Origin: Arsenicitalea aurantiaca
GTDB taxonomy: Bacteria; Pseudomonadota; Alphaproteobacteria; Rhizobiales; Devosiaceae
Direction of reading: 5' to 3'
DNA: 64,000 nt
NCBI RefSeq assembly: GCF_003994485.1
Contig: NZ_RZNJ01000008.1
Location: 440-64,439 of the forward strand
Shown here: in pieces, positions 17,250 to 27,464 of the stretch
Numbering within the stretch: the stretch's first letter is position 1
How the letters are laid out: every line of letters begins with the position of its first letter
Translations under genes and position numbers: made by a program
Notes under the pieces: generated by a model
The model's database searches: none
What the model was told of the DNA's origin: nothing
Seen by the model: only the letters and a program-made list of their open reading frames with translations

Positions 17250-18401
17250 TCAATATGCCGGCTTTATCGGAAACCAGTCCTTGCGGGACGTATCGAGATA
17301 GGCCCCCGCGATGCCGTCGACCCGATGGCGCTCAAGGGCCTCGACATCCACCTCCACCCCGAGCCCGGGACCCTCGGGTATCGCGAAGCGCCCATGCTGC
17401 AGGACGGGGGGGTTGGGGCTGATGTCCCCCCCGAGATAGGCCCGCTCGGTATCGATGGCGAGGGACAGGTTCGGGATGGATGCCGCCAGCTGGATGTAGG
17501 CCGACTGGGAGAGAGCGAGTTCCGCCCCCGAATGCAGCGTCACCGGTATGCCGACGGCCTCGCAGATCGCCGCAGCCTTAATGGTCTGCCAGAGCCCCCC
17601 TGCTTCGTGCGGGTCGAGCAGCACCACATCGGCCGCGCCGGCCCGGATGATGTTGCCCACATCGGCGAGCGTATAGGCGCTTTCATCAAGAGCGATCGGC
17701 ACCGAAGACCGGGCGACGAGCGCCGCGTGCCCTGCGAGGTCATCGAGTTCGAGCGGCTGCTCGACATAGGCCGGATCAAAGGCGGCAAGCTTTTCCAGTT
17801 GGCGCTTCGCGGTTCCGGGGGTCCACGCACCGTTCACGTCAAGGCGGAGGGCGCGGTCCCCGATAGTGTTGCGGGCGGCCTCTGCCAGCGCGATGTCGGT
17901 GCGTTCGTCAAATCCGATCTTGACCTTGAACGTCTCGTAGCCCTTGTCGAGAAAGCCTTTGATGCGCTCGGTGAGGCCGGCAGGCTCGTTGGTGAAGAGG
18001 TAGGCGGCAGCCTCCACATCCTTGCGCCACTTGCCACCCCAGAGCGCATGGAGGGGCTGGCCCGCTTTTTTGCCCAGGGCATCCCACATGGCCATTTCGA
18101 GCGCGGCGATGGCCATCACTGCGGCGCGCTTGTGATGGTAGAAGCCCGCGCCGAGCACATGTCGGTGCAGCCTTTCGACGTCGGAGACCGGATACTCGAT
18201 GGCGAGCGGGGCGACGATGTCGGCGAAGACCGCAGGAACATTGGCGATGAGCGAGATCGTCTCGCCCCAGCCGGAAATGCCCGCATCGGTCTCGATCCGG
18301 CAGACGAGCCGCGTCGTCCCGATCCTGCGACCCGAACCCCAGAGGATGTCTTCGGTAAACGGCATGCGGACCAGCCAATGGTCCACCCTGGTAATGCGCA
18401 T
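17250..18401 (-). CDS. Enolase-superfamily acid-sugar dehydratase
   Basis: This 383-residue mandelate racemase/muconate lactonizing family enzyme has K159 and K161 (FKVKIG), metal ligands D188 (LDVNGAW), E214 (VEQPL) and D239 (ALDES), and H290 (VTLHSG). The lysine near the sixth barrel strand typical of true muconate lactonizing enzymes is absent (LDPHEAGG). Coupling to dgoK argues for dehydration of an aldonic acid such as galactonate or a related sugar acid. The ATG at 18401 is chosen because the barrel cap starts there and GGGGGAG precedes it; the longer open frame runs into the divergent regulator. Confidence 0.85.
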   Translation of the reverse strand: MRITRVDHWLVRMPFTEDILWGSGRRIGTTRLVCRIETDAGISGWGETISLIANVPAVFADIVAPLAIEYPVSDVERLHRHVLGAGFYHHKRAAVMAIAALEMAMWDALGKKAGQPLHALWGGKWRKDVEAAAYLFTNEPAGLTERIKGFLDKGYETFKVKIGFDERTDIALAEAARNTIGDRALRLDVNGAWTPGTAKRQLEKLAAFDPAYVEQPLELDDLAGHAALVARSSVPIALDESAYTLADVGNIIRAGAADVVLLDPHEAGGLWQTIKAAAICEAVGIPVTLHSGAELALSQSAYIQLAASIPNLSLAIDTERAYLGGDISPNPPVLQHGRFAIPEGPGLGVEVDVEALERHRVDGIAGAYLDTSRKDWFPIKPAY

Positions 18402-18436
18402 TGCTCCCCCTGGCGTATGTCGCGCCTCGCGGCGAC

Positions 18437-18465
18437 TTGACATGGAACTTAGTTCCAACTTATGA
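18437..18465 (+). promoter_or_regulatory. IclR promoter with perfect palindromic operator between -35 and -10
   Basis: A -35 TTGACA (18437-18442) is followed by the perfect inverted repeat TGGAACTTAGTTCCA (18443-18457) and a -10-like TTATGA/TATGAG about 17-18 bp downstream. A regulator bound here would block RNA polymerase, so autorepression by the IclR-lactonase fusion is likely. A related copy lies at 22193-22207. The same site can also affect the divergent dehydratase-dgoK pair. Confidence 0.65.
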
Positions 18466-18506
18466 GATTGGCAACACGGCGCAGGACGCCGGTACGGGAG
18501 GGGATG

Positions 18507-20237
18507 ATGGGCAAGGCCCAGCTGTCGGTGACGACGCAGGATCGGGAGGCCGATGGGGAAAGCCATTCCACCCCCGGCGTCCAGGCGCTGACGCGCGGCA
18601 TCCAGATTCTTGAATGCGTCGCCGCAGCGCCCAGCGGCCTGCGCTTCACCGAACTGCTCGACCGGACCGGCATGCCCAAGGGCACGCTCCATCGCCTCCT
18701 GCAGGCGCTCGTGGAAGAGCGGCTTCTTGGCCTTGATACCCGCAACCAGACCTACCGCCTCGCCGCGCGCCTCTTTCAGTGGGCGCACAAGGTCTGGGAC
18801 GATTTCGACCTGCGTGGTGCGGCCGAGCCGGAGCTCGAGCGCCTGCGCGACCTCACGGGCGAGGCCATTCGCCTCGGCGTGATGGATGGCGGAAGCGTGC
18901 TTTACATCGACCAGCGCGAAGTGCCTCAGCCACTGCGCCTCAACAATGGCGTGGGCAGCCGCGCTGCGCCCCATGCCAGCGGCCTCGGGAAGGCCATGCT
19001 CGCGCATCTGTCGCTCGAAAAGCGGCGCGCCCTGCTCGCCGATATGGCGCTCGAAAAGCTGACGCCCCACACGATAACCGATAGCGAGGAGCTGATCCGG
19101 CAGCTCGATCTGACCAAGGCACGCGGTTATGCGGTGTCGGTGGATGAGCAGAACATCGGCATATCCTCGGTTGCCGCGCCGGTGCTGAACCATCGCGGAG
19201 AACCGATCGGTGCCGTGGGGATCATCGGCCCGTCATTCCGCCTGCCCGTCGACCGGCTGCACGCGCTCGGGCGGGAAGTCATCGAGGCGGCGCGCCGCAC
19301 GTCCGGCAATTTTGGAGAGTTCGCCATGTCGCTGGGCATCCAGCCCCGTCCGCTCGGCATCGACCGAGCCGATGTGCGCTGCGTCATTCCTGCGAGCACC
19401 TTTCTGGGTGAAGGTCCGCATTGGTCGGAGCGCGACGGAAAGCTCTATTTCGTCGATATCCTGGCGCCGGCCGTCCATACGGGCGACACCGTCAAGGGGA
19501 CGTATTCGAGCCTCGCCGTGCCGGAACTCGTCGGCTTCATCATCCCCCGCGCGCGCGGCGGGTTCGTCACGGCCATGCATGGGGAAATTCGCGGCCTCGA
19601 CCTCCCCAGCGGGTCCATCACGACGATCGCCCGCCCCGAGGCCGACCGCCCGGGCAACCGCTTCAACGACGGCAAGTGCGATCGCAAGGGGCGGCTCTGG
19701 GCCGGCACGCTCGCCATCGACACGGCCCCCGACCAGGGTCGACTGTGGCGGCTCGATCCGGATGGCCGCACCTATGAGATGGAGCGGGGCCTTCACGTCT
19801 CCAACGGGCTCGGCTGGAGTCCCGACGACAAGACCTTCTATTTCACCGACACCGCCAAGCAGACCATCTACGCCTATGATTTCGACCTGGAGGCCGGCAC
19901 GATCGCCAATCGCCGCGTGTTCGCCACGGTTCCTGCCTCCGAGGGCAAGCCCGACGGACTGACCGTGGATGCCGAGGGGTTCGTCTGGAGCGCGCATTGG
20001 GATGGCTGGTGTGTCACGCGGTACGACCCCGACGGCAAGGTCGAGCGCGTCATCAACCTGCCCGTGCCGCGCCCCACTTCGTGCGTCTTCGGCGGACCGG
20101 ACATGCAGACCCTGTTCGTCACCACCGCGCGTATCCGCCTTTCGGCGGCACAACTCGCCGACGCTCCGCTTTCGGGCAGCGTCTTTGCCATCGATACCGG
20201 CATCAAGGGTCTGCCGGACCCCATGTTCGCCGGCTGA
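18507..20237 (+). CDS. IclR transcription regulator fused to an SMP-30/gluconolactonase
   Basis: The 576-residue protein joins two complete parts in one frame. Residues about 22-260 are an IclR regulator: winged HTH (FTELLDRTGMPKGTLHRLLQ) plus effector domain (HASGLGKAML and GISSVAAPV). Residues about 285-570 are an SMP-30 beta-propeller with the expected metal ligands: Glu in LGEGPHW, Asn in NRFNDGK, Asn in SNGLGW and Asp in KPDGLTVD. The lactonase half should open an aldonolactone, so regulator and pathway enzyme share a ligand. ATG 18507 follows GGAGG by 5 bases; ATG 18504 is possible. It leads the CUT1 transporter and sugar-oxidation operon. Confidence 0.88.
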   Translation: MGKAQLSVTTQDREADGESHSTPGVQALTRGIQILECVAAAPSGLRFTELLDRTGMPKGTLHRLLQALVEERLLGLDTRNQTYRLAARLFQWAHKVWDDFDLRGAAEPELERLRDLTGEAIRLGVMDGGSVLYIDQREVPQPLRLNNGVGSRAAPHASGLGKAMLAHLSLEKRRALLADMALEKLTPHTITDSEELIRQLDLTKARGYAVSVDEQNIGISSVAAPVLNHRGEPIGAVGIIGPSFRLPVDRLHALGREVIEAARRTSGNFGEFAMSLGIQPRPLGIDRADVRCVIPASTFLGEGPHWSERDGKLYFVDILAPAVHTGDTVKGTYSSLAVPELVGFIIPRARGGFVTAMHGEIRGLDLPSGSITTIARPEADRPGNRFNDGKCDRKGRLWAGTLAIDTAPDQGRLWRLDPDGRTYEMERGLHVSNGLGWSPDDKTFYFTDTAKQTIYAYDFDLEAGTIANRRVFATVPASEGKPDGLTVDAEGFVWSAHWDGWCVTRYDPDGKVERVINLPVPRPTSCVFGGPDMQTLFVTTARIRLSAAQLADAPLSGSVFAIDTGIKGLPDPMFAG

Positions 20238-20251
20238 CGGAAAGCAATCTC

Positions 20252-21342
<1,091 letters not shown>

Positions 21343-21346
<4 letters not shown>

Positions 21347-22149
21347 GCGAGCATCCCGAACTGGTCGCGCGGGTCGAGGTGGACACCGCGCGCTACCCGA
21401 GCCTTGCGGGGCGTTCCGTACTGGTCACCGGCGGCGGATCGGGGATCGGTGCATCCCTCGTCGAGCATTTCTGCGCACAGGACTGCCGCGTCGGCTTCAT
21501 TGATCTGGACGCAACGGTCGCTGCCGGCTGCGCGGATGTCATTGCGGCCAAAACCGGCAATCGCCCCGCTTATGCGGTTGCGGACCTGCGCGACATCCCG
21601 GCGCTGCAAGGGGCGATCGCGGAGCTTGCAGCGAGACTTGGCCCCTTCACCGTCCTCGTCAACAATGCCGGCAATGACGACCGCCGGCCAATCGAGGCGG
21701 TGACGCCCGAATACTGGGACGAGCGCCAGGCCACCAATCTGCGCCACCAGTTCTTCGCCGCGCAGGCGGTGCTCGAGGGCATGGAAGCCACGGGCGGCGG
21801 CTCCATCATTAATATGGGATCCATTTCCTGGATGCGCGGCGCTGCCGGGCTCATCTTCTACACGACGGCGAAGTCCGCGATCATGGGCATGACCAAGTCG
21901 CTCGCGCGCGAGCTGGGCGAGCGGAATATCCGGGTCAACTCCATCGCGCCCGGCTGGGTGCTGACCGAGCGGCAGGTCGTTCGCGCCAAGGCCATTTACC
22001 AGGGCAAGTTCGCCGAATACCTCGAGGCCCAGTGCCTCAAGGAACACCTTCTGCCCCCCGACATCGCCCGCATGGCGCTGTTCCTGGCGGCAGAGGATTC
22101 CCGCCTCATCACGGCACAGACCTTCATCGTCGATGGAGGCGTCGTCTAG
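21343..22149 (+). CDS. Short-chain dehydrogenase, probable aldose 1-dehydrogenase
   Basis: This 268-residue SDR has the cofactor motif TGGGSGIG (29-36), NNAG (107-110), catalytic Ser near 160, Y173 and K177 in YTTAK, and the C-terminal GGVV typical of sugar dehydrogenases. An acidic residue after the second strand (D54/D56) favours NAD. With the lactonase half of the IclR fusion and two dehydratases around it, oxidation of an aldose to its lactone is the most coherent role (inference). The start overlaps the ATPase stop (ATGA). Confidence 0.87.
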
Positions 22150-22192
22150 TTCTGGCGGCCGGCGGAACGCGGTCGCACGTCCGATGGACGTT

Positions 22193-22207
22193 TGAAACAC
22201 AGTTCCA
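22193..22207. promoter_or_regulatory. second candidate operator for the IclR-lactonase regulator
   Basis: TGAAACACAGTTCCA matches the perfect palindrome at 18443-18457 in 12 of 15 positions, including one intact GTTCCA half-site. It lies just before the ribosome site of the sugar-binding-protein gene, in the one larger gap (80 bp) of the operon, suggesting an internal control point. Confidence 0.5.
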
Positions 22208-22229
22208 AGCATCTTTGGGAGGAAACAGG

Positions 22230-23498
22230 ATGAGATTACTGTCCAGGATCATGAGCACCGTCGCCATTGTCGGCGTGATGGGGCTCGGGACCGCACAGGC
22301 TCAGGATTTGAGCTTCATGAGCTTCACCTACGCCGAGGAGGCGAACACCGCGACCGTTCAGGCCCTGCTCGACGGCTTCAACGAAGCCGAAAGCCTCTCG
22401 GTCGAGCCGCTGGGCTTCGCCTGGGGCGACATGCAGCGGAACATCTTCCTGCGGGCCCGCTCCAACACGCTGCCCGACGTGGCCCAGTTGTCCGAGCGCT
22501 GGCTGCCCACCTTCGCCAATCTCGACAGTCTCGTCGACCTCAACACGGTCTACGGCCAGGAGACGCTCGAGGCGACCTTTGCGCCCGACGCCCTTGCCAT
22601 GGGCAATATCGATGGGCGCCAGCTTGCCCTGCCGCTGATCTCGGGCTCGATCGGCCTCGTCGCCAACAAGGCGGTGCTCGAAGAAGCGGGCGTTGAAGCG
22701 CCCACCACGCTCGCCGAGTTCAAGGAGGCGCTGATTGCGGTCCGCGACGCCGTACCGAACTCGGTGCCCTACAGCATGGCCACCAAGAACAATGGCTCCA
22801 TCCTCATCGACTTCATGATCTGGAACTGGGTCCATGGCGGATCGATCATCGATGCCGAAGGCAATGCAGTGGTCGATAGCGCGGAAAGCCGTGCTGCCCT
22901 GCAATTCATGGTCGATCTGATGAACGAGCGACTTGCCGCGCCCGAGATTGATCGCCCCGACAGCCGCCGCCTGCTCGCGCAGGGCGCCTCGGCCTTCTAT
23001 TTCGATGCCCCGCAAACCCGGACCTTCCTGCGCGACTTCTCGGGCCAGGGCGAGGCCTTCGACGTCAACGTGCTGCCCCTGAGGACGCCGGTTCTCAACG
23101 AAGGCGACGCGTCCACATCGGTGCAGTGGGGTCATCTGCTCGTCCAGTTTGCCCCCGGCGGAACCGCGTCGGCCGAAGATCCGGCGGACAAGTTCCTTTC
23201 CTACCTGACTTCCGATGCCGTGCAGACCGATTTCCCGCTCAAGATGAGCGCATTGCCGGTCACCAATTCGGCGCGTGCCGCCGTCGCTGACGATGCCTAT
23301 CTCACCGCTTGGGCCGAGGCCACCGGCGCCTCCCGCACGAACGAAGTGGGCATCTGGTCCAACGCCGCCGACATGACCACCATCATCGGCGAGGAAGTGC
23401 AGGGCGCGCTGCTGGGGCAGAAATCGGTCGATGACGCGATTGCCGCCATGCAGGCCCGGCTCACCGAATCCATGGCCAACGCCACGCCCGCCGGCTGA
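22230..23498 (+). CDS. CUT1 sugar-binding protein (solute-binding family 1)
   Basis: The 422-residue protein has a signal peptide (cleaved near GTAQAQ) and a SBP_bac_1 fold with the usual RSNTLPDVAQLSERW-like and FYFDAPQTRTF-type features. It binds the sugar in the periplasm for the CUT1 permeases that follow. ATG 22230 follows a strong GGGAGGA site; the open frame extends upstream only through non-conserved sequence. A possible IclR operator precedes it. Confidence 0.9.
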   Translation: MRLLSRIMSTVAIVGVMGLGTAQAQDLSFMSFTYAEEANTATVQALLDGFNEAESLSVEPLGFAWGDMQRNIFLRARSNTLPDVAQLSERWLPTFANLDSLVDLNTVYGQETLEATFAPDALAMGNIDGRQLALPLISGSIGLVANKAVLEEAGVEAPTTLAEFKEALIAVRDAVPNSVPYSMATKNNGSILIDFMIWNWVHGGSIIDAEGNAVVDSAESRAALQFMVDLMNERLAAPEIDRPDSRRLLAQGASAFYFDAPQTRTFLRDFSGQGEAFDVNVLPLRTPVLNEGDASTSVQWGHLLVQFAPGGTASAEDPADKFLSYLTSDAVQTDFPLKMSALPVTNSARAAVADDAYLTAWAEATGASRTNEVGIWSNAADMTTIIGEEVQGALLGQKSVDDAIAAMQARLTESMANATPAG

Positions 23499-23556
23499 TC
23501 CGGTTCGACGCGCCAGCCGGTCGCCAAGGGCGGCCGGCTCCATCGAGAGGTCCGAC

Positions 23557-24492
23557 ATGGCAGCCATCGACACCAAGCTTTCCCACTATCCGGTATCGCC
23601 CCGGGCCAGCCGCCGCGGCCTCAAGGCGGGTCAGTCCCGCATCGGCCTCCTGATGCTCCTGCCGGCGGCGATCGCGTTCGCCGCCATCATTCTCTACCCG
23701 TTCCTGCAGGCTCTTGGTCTGTCGCTCTACCAATACACGGTCGAGATGATGTCACCCCAATGGACCGGCCTATCCAATTTCGGGCGCCTGCTTGGCGACC
23801 GGGCCGTCTGGGGCTCGTTTGCGACCACCGCCATCTACGTCACGCTCACGACCCTCGGCACTCTGGTGCTGGGCCTGGGGTGGGCACTGCTGATGAACCA
23901 GCCTTTCCGTGGGCGCGGTGTGCTGCGCTCGCTGTCGCTGCTGCCCTGGGTCCTGCCCTCCACGGTCTCCGCCTTCATCTGGGGCTGGATCTTCAATTCG
24001 CGCTATGGGGTGCTCAACGCGCTCCTTCTGCAAATGGGCCTCATCGAGTATCCGCAGGCCTGGCTCTCGACCCCGCAGGGCGCGATGCTCGCAGTGGTGA
24101 TGACCAAGATCTGGCTTTCCATTCCCCTGTTCATGGCCTTCTTCCTCGCCGGTCTGCAAAATCTCGATCGCGAGCAGATCGACGCCGCCCGCGTCGACGG
24201 CGCGGGAAACTGGGCGATCCTGCGTGATCACATCCTGCCCCATCTGCGCCCTGTGCTGATCATCGTGGTGGTGCTCGGGGTGATCGGCAATCTGCAGCAG
24301 TTCGACACCATCTACGCCCTCACCGGGGGTGGCCCGGTGCGCGCCACGGCCGTGCTCTCGGTCGAGGTCTATCGGCGCGCCTTCGAGCAATGGGATATCG
24401 GCATCGCCTCGGCGATCGGGGTGCTATGGGTCGCCACCCTCCTGCCGCCGGCCTTCCTCTACCTGCGCATGCTGATCAAGGGGAACAATTGA
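23557..24492 (+). CDS. CUT1 sugar ABC transporter permease, MalF/UgpA type
   Basis: The 311-residue protein has six helices and the permease EAA motif region (EQIDAARVDGAGNWAILRDHILPHLRP). It pairs with the next permease. ATG 23557 has GAGAGG 6 bases upstream, and an N-terminal cytoplasmic stretch of about 30 residues precedes the first helix. Its stop overlaps the next start (TGATG). Confidence 0.9.
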   Translation: MAAIDTKLSHYPVSPRASRRGLKAGQSRIGLLMLLPAAIAFAAIILYPFLQALGLSLYQYTVEMMSPQWTGLSNFGRLLGDRAVWGSFATTAIYVTLTTLGTLVLGLGWALLMNQPFRGRGVLRSLSLLPWVLPSTVSAFIWGWIFNSRYGVLNALLLQMGLIEYPQAWLSTPQGAMLAVVMTKIWLSIPLFMAFFLAGLQNLDREQIDAARVDGAGNWAILRDHILPHLRPVLIIVVVLGVIGNLQQFDTIYALTGGGPVRATAVLSVEVYRRAFEQWDIGIASAIGVLWVATLLPPAFLYLRMLIKGNN

Positions 24493-25328
24493 TGTTCGAC
24501 CTCTCCTCGACCACCGCCAAGGTCGTCTTCGGGCTGGCGCTGCTCTTTATCGGCTTCTTCCTGTTCTTCCCGCTCTACTGGCTCGTCATCTCTTCGCTCA
24601 AAGGCAATGCCGAGCTCTATCAGATCATTCCGACGCCGGCCCCCGTCATGCCGACGCTCGAGCATTTCGCCAACGCGATCACCCGCGGCAAGCTGCCGAT
24701 GTATCTGACCAATTCGCTGATCACCTCGGGCGCCAGCGCCCTGCTGGTGACGGTCCTGGCGCTCTATGCGGGCTACAGCTTCGCCAAGTACCGGTATTTC
24801 GGGCGGCAGCCGGTCATGCTCTTCATGCTGAGCGCGCAGATGTTCCCCTTCGGGCTCCTGCTGATCTCCATCTATCCGATGATGAGCAGCCTCAACCTGC
24901 TCGACACCCAGCTCGGGCTCATCCTCAGCTACATCGTCTTTGCGCTGCCGGTCTCGACCTACATGCTCTACAGCTATTTTGCGCAGGTGCCCGACGAGCT
25001 GATTGATGCGGCGCGCGCCGATGGCGCAAGCGATCTGCGCATCTTCCACACCATCGTCATCCCCATCTCGATCCCACCGATCGTCACGGTCTTCCTCTAC
25101 TCCTTCATGTGGAGCTGGAACGACCTGCTGTATTCGATGACCCTGATCGTATCGGACAGCAAGCGCACCATCGGGCCGGGCCTGCTGCTGACCTATCTCA
25201 ACGAAGTCAATTCCGACTGGGGCGGCGCCATGGCCGCCTCACTGATGGCATCCGCGCCGATCGTCATCGCCTTCATGTTCCTCCAACGCTTCTTCATCCA
25301 GGGCGTCACCGCCGGAGCCGTAAAATAA
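24492..25328 (+). CDS. CUT1 sugar ABC transporter permease, MalG/UgpE type
   Basis: This 278-residue, six-helix protein is the second membrane subunit, with the EAA loop (ELIDAARADGASDLRIF) in its usual place near the C-terminal third. It is translationally coupled on both sides: TGATG with the preceding permease and TAATG with the aldolase-like gene that follows. Confidence 0.9.
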   Translation: MFDLSSTTAKVVFGLALLFIGFFLFFPLYWLVISSLKGNAELYQIIPTPAPVMPTLEHFANAITRGKLPMYLTNSLITSGASALLVTVLALYAGYSFAKYRYFGRQPVMLFMLSAQMFPFGLLLISIYPMMSSLNLLDTQLGLILSYIVFALPVSTYMLYSYFAQVPDELIDAARADGASDLRIFHTIVIPISIPPIVTVFLYSFMWSWNDLLYSMTLIVSDSKRTIGPGLLLTYLNEVNSDWGGAMAASLMASAPIVIAFMFLQRFFIQGVTAGAVK

Positions 25329-26239
25329 TGTCCAGAACCCTTTCCGGTGCCTTTCCCGTGCTGCCGACGCCGTTCCGCGACGATGGCCAGATCGACGCCG
25401 CCGACTTCCTCTCGGTCATCGATTTCGTCCTCGAAAGCGGGGTGGATGGAGTGGTCTATCCGGGCGTCGCAAGCGAGGTCGATACGCTCACCCCCGAGGA
25501 GCGCCGGAGCCAGGTCGTGGTGCTGGCCGAACGCATCGGTGGCCGGATCCCCATCATCATCGGCGCCAGCGATCCCGATCCGCAGATCGCGGCTCGCCAT
25601 GTCGCGCAGGGAGCGGCTGTCGGCGCGGCTGCCGCCATGGTCATTGCTCCGCTCGGGCTCGGCAACGACATTCCAGCGCAGATCGCCTATTTCCGAGCCG
25701 TGGCAACGGGCGCAGAAATCCCGATCATGCTGCAGAACCAGCCTCGGCCCATCGGCGCCGGCCTCACGCCCGAAGAGACGGCGGCCGTGGCCAATGCGGT
25801 GCCCGAGATCCGCTACATCAAGGAAGAGACAGCGCCATGCGGCCAGCACCTGACGCGCATCAAGGCGGCGGCCGGTGAAACGGTAGAAGCCATCTTCGGT
25901 GGGGCGGGCGGACGCTATATTACCGACGAGCTTGCCCGCGGCGCCGCCGGCACCATGCCGGCCGCCGAACTTGCCGACATTCACGCCCAGATGATGCACG
26001 CCTGGCGGGCAGGAGACGTCGCGACGACGCGCAGGCTCTATTATGCCTCGCTGCCGCTCCTCAACTTCCAGGCCGTCTTCCGCATGCACATGACAAAGGA
26101 AGTGCTGCGCCGCCGCGGGGTCATCGCCAATACCTTCGTACGTGGCAAGGGTCCGAAATTCGACGATGGCGATCGGGCCGAACTCGCCCTGCTGCTTGCC
26201 GATGCCGACCTTCCCTATTCGAACCACAGGCCCAGCTGA
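25328..26239 (+). CDS. DHDPS/NAL-family lyase or aldolase with altered active site
   Basis: This 303-residue TIM-barrel protein belongs to the dihydrodipicolinate synthase/N-acetylneuraminate lyase family. The Schiff-base lysine is K165 (YIKEE). The catalytic Tyr normally found in the YNxP strand is Gln136 here (MLQNQP), and the usual GTTGE loop reads GVASEVDTLT. The substrate is therefore unlikely to be dihydrodipicolinate. Between a sugar transporter and an acid-sugar dehydratase, a keto-deoxy-sugar-acid aldolase or dehydratase role is plausible. Start and stop are shared with the neighbours (TAATG, TGATG). Confidence 0.82.
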   Translation: MSRTLSGAFPVLPTPFRDDGQIDAADFLSVIDFVLESGVDGVVYPGVASEVDTLTPEERRSQVVVLAERIGGRIPIIIGASDPDPQIAARHVAQGAAVGAAAAMVIAPLGLGNDIPAQIAYFRAVATGAEIPIMLQNQPRPIGAGLTPEETAAVANAVPEIRYIKEETAPCGQHLTRIKAAAGETVEAIFGGAGGRYITDELARGAAGTMPAAELADIHAQMMHAWRAGDVATTRRLYYASLPLLNFQAVFRMHMTKEVLRRRGVIANTFVRGKGPKFDDGDRAELALLLADADLPYSNHRPS

Positions 26240-27423
26240 TGGCTAACACTGTGGACGCCATCGCGAAGGTCGAGACCTTCATCATCTCGATCCCGCGCGA
26301 AACGCCCTATCTCGGGCCCCTCAAGGCCGGCGAGACGATCAATGCCCGCGGCTATTTAGTGCGCAAGGGCAACCGGACGATCTATCCCTCGACCGACATG
26401 ACGCTGCTTGTCCGGATTACAGGCGAAAGCGGCAAGGTCGGCTGGGGCGAGTGCTATGGCATCGTCGCCCCGGAGGCGACCAAGGCCATCATCGATGATG
26501 TGCTCGGTCCCGTGCTCATCGGCCGGGACCCGGCCGATGCAGTGGTCATCCACGAAGACCTCTATGATCTGATGCGCGTCCGCGGCTTCTTCGGCGGCTT
26601 TTACCTCGATGCCCTAGGCGGGATCGACATCGCCCTCTACGACCTCACCGGCAAGGTGCTCGGCGTCCCGGTCTCGACGCTGCTTGGCGGACGACGCCAC
26701 GATACCCTTCCAGCCTATGTGTCGGGTCTTCCGCGCGCCACCATCCAGGAGCGCTGCGATCTGGCCCTCGAATGGATCGGCAAAGGCTACAAGGGCATCA
26801 AGTTCGCCGCAGCAATGTCCGACGAGGGCATCGTCGCCGAAATGGCCGCCTTGCGCGAAGCGGTCGGCCCAGCGATCGACATCATGGTTGATCTGCACTG
26901 GAAGTTCGAAGCCGCCGAAGCCATCCGCCTCATTCGCCGGCTCGAGGCCCATAACCTCTACTTCGCCGAGGCCCCGGTGCAGCCGGAAAATCTCGAAGGG
27001 CAGGCCCGCGTCGCGAGCGGCATCGGCGTGCCCCTGGCGCTCGGCGAGGAGCTCAGAACCGTTTTCGAGTTCCGCCCGCGCTTCGAAGCGCGCGCCATGA
27101 GCATCGTCCAACCCGAAATCGGGCATACCGGAATTACCGAGTTCGTCCAGATCGGCCGCATGGCGCAGGCGTTCCACATGAACGTCATTCCCCACGCCTC
27201 GATCAGCATCGGCATCTTCATGGCAGCGAGCCTGCAGGCCGCCTCCAGCCTGCAAAACGTGCCCTATCACGAATATCAGCATTCCGTCTTCGACCGGAAC
27301 CTCGCCTACACGACGGGCGACATGGCCTGCAGTGGGGGTGCCTATACCGTCCCGACCGGAGCCGGCCTCGGCGTCGAGCCTTCCGAAGACATTTTCCGAT
27401 ACGTCATTCGTCGCCAGGATTGA
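26239..27423 (+). CDS. Enolase-superfamily acid-sugar dehydratase
   Basis: The 394-residue mandelate-racemase-group enzyme shows K188 (IKFAA), metal ligands D218 (MVDLHW), E244 (FAEAP) and E270 (LGEEL), and H319 (VIPHAS), the Lys/His base pair of acid-sugar dehydratases. It ends the sugar-oxidation operon and would dehydrate an aldonate to a 2-keto-3-deoxy acid for the upstream DHDPS-family enzyme. It is not a close copy of the other three enolase-superfamily proteins in the window. Confidence 0.87.
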   Translation: MANTVDAIAKVETFIISIPRETPYLGPLKAGETINARGYLVRKGNRTIYPSTDMTLLVRITGESGKVGWGECYGIVAPEATKAIIDDVLGPVLIGRDPADAVVIHEDLYDLMRVRGFFGGFYLDALGGIDIALYDLTGKVLGVPVSTLLGGRRHDTLPAYVSGLPRATIQERCDLALEWIGKGYKGIKFAAAMSDEGIVAEMAALREAVGPAIDIMVDLHWKFEAAEAIRLIRRLEAHNLYFAEAPVQPENLEGQARVASGIGVPLALGEELRTVFEFRPRFEARAMSIVQPEIGHTGITEFVQIGRMAQAFHMNVIPHASISIGIFMAASLQAASSLQNVPYHEYQHSVFDRNLAYTTGDMACSGGAYTVPTGAGLGVEPSEDIFRYVIRRQD

Positions 27424-27435
27424 CCGGAAAAAAAA

Positions 27436-27457
27436 GGCGGCCCCCGCAGGGGCCGCC
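27436..27457 (-). terminator. Rho-independent terminator of the secreted-protein gene
   Basis: A perfect 9-bp stem GGCGGCCCC / GGGGCCGCC with loop CGCA is followed on the minus strand by a run of eight T. It ends the minus-strand gene at 27465 and may also slow transcripts from the plus-strand operon. Confidence 0.85.
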
Positions 27458-27464
27458 CGAGAGC

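Noticed and set aside
23770-24390. Minus-strand open frame opposite the MalF-type permease
   Set aside because: It is antisense to a conserved permease, very rich in Glu, Gln and His, and lacks any ribosome site.
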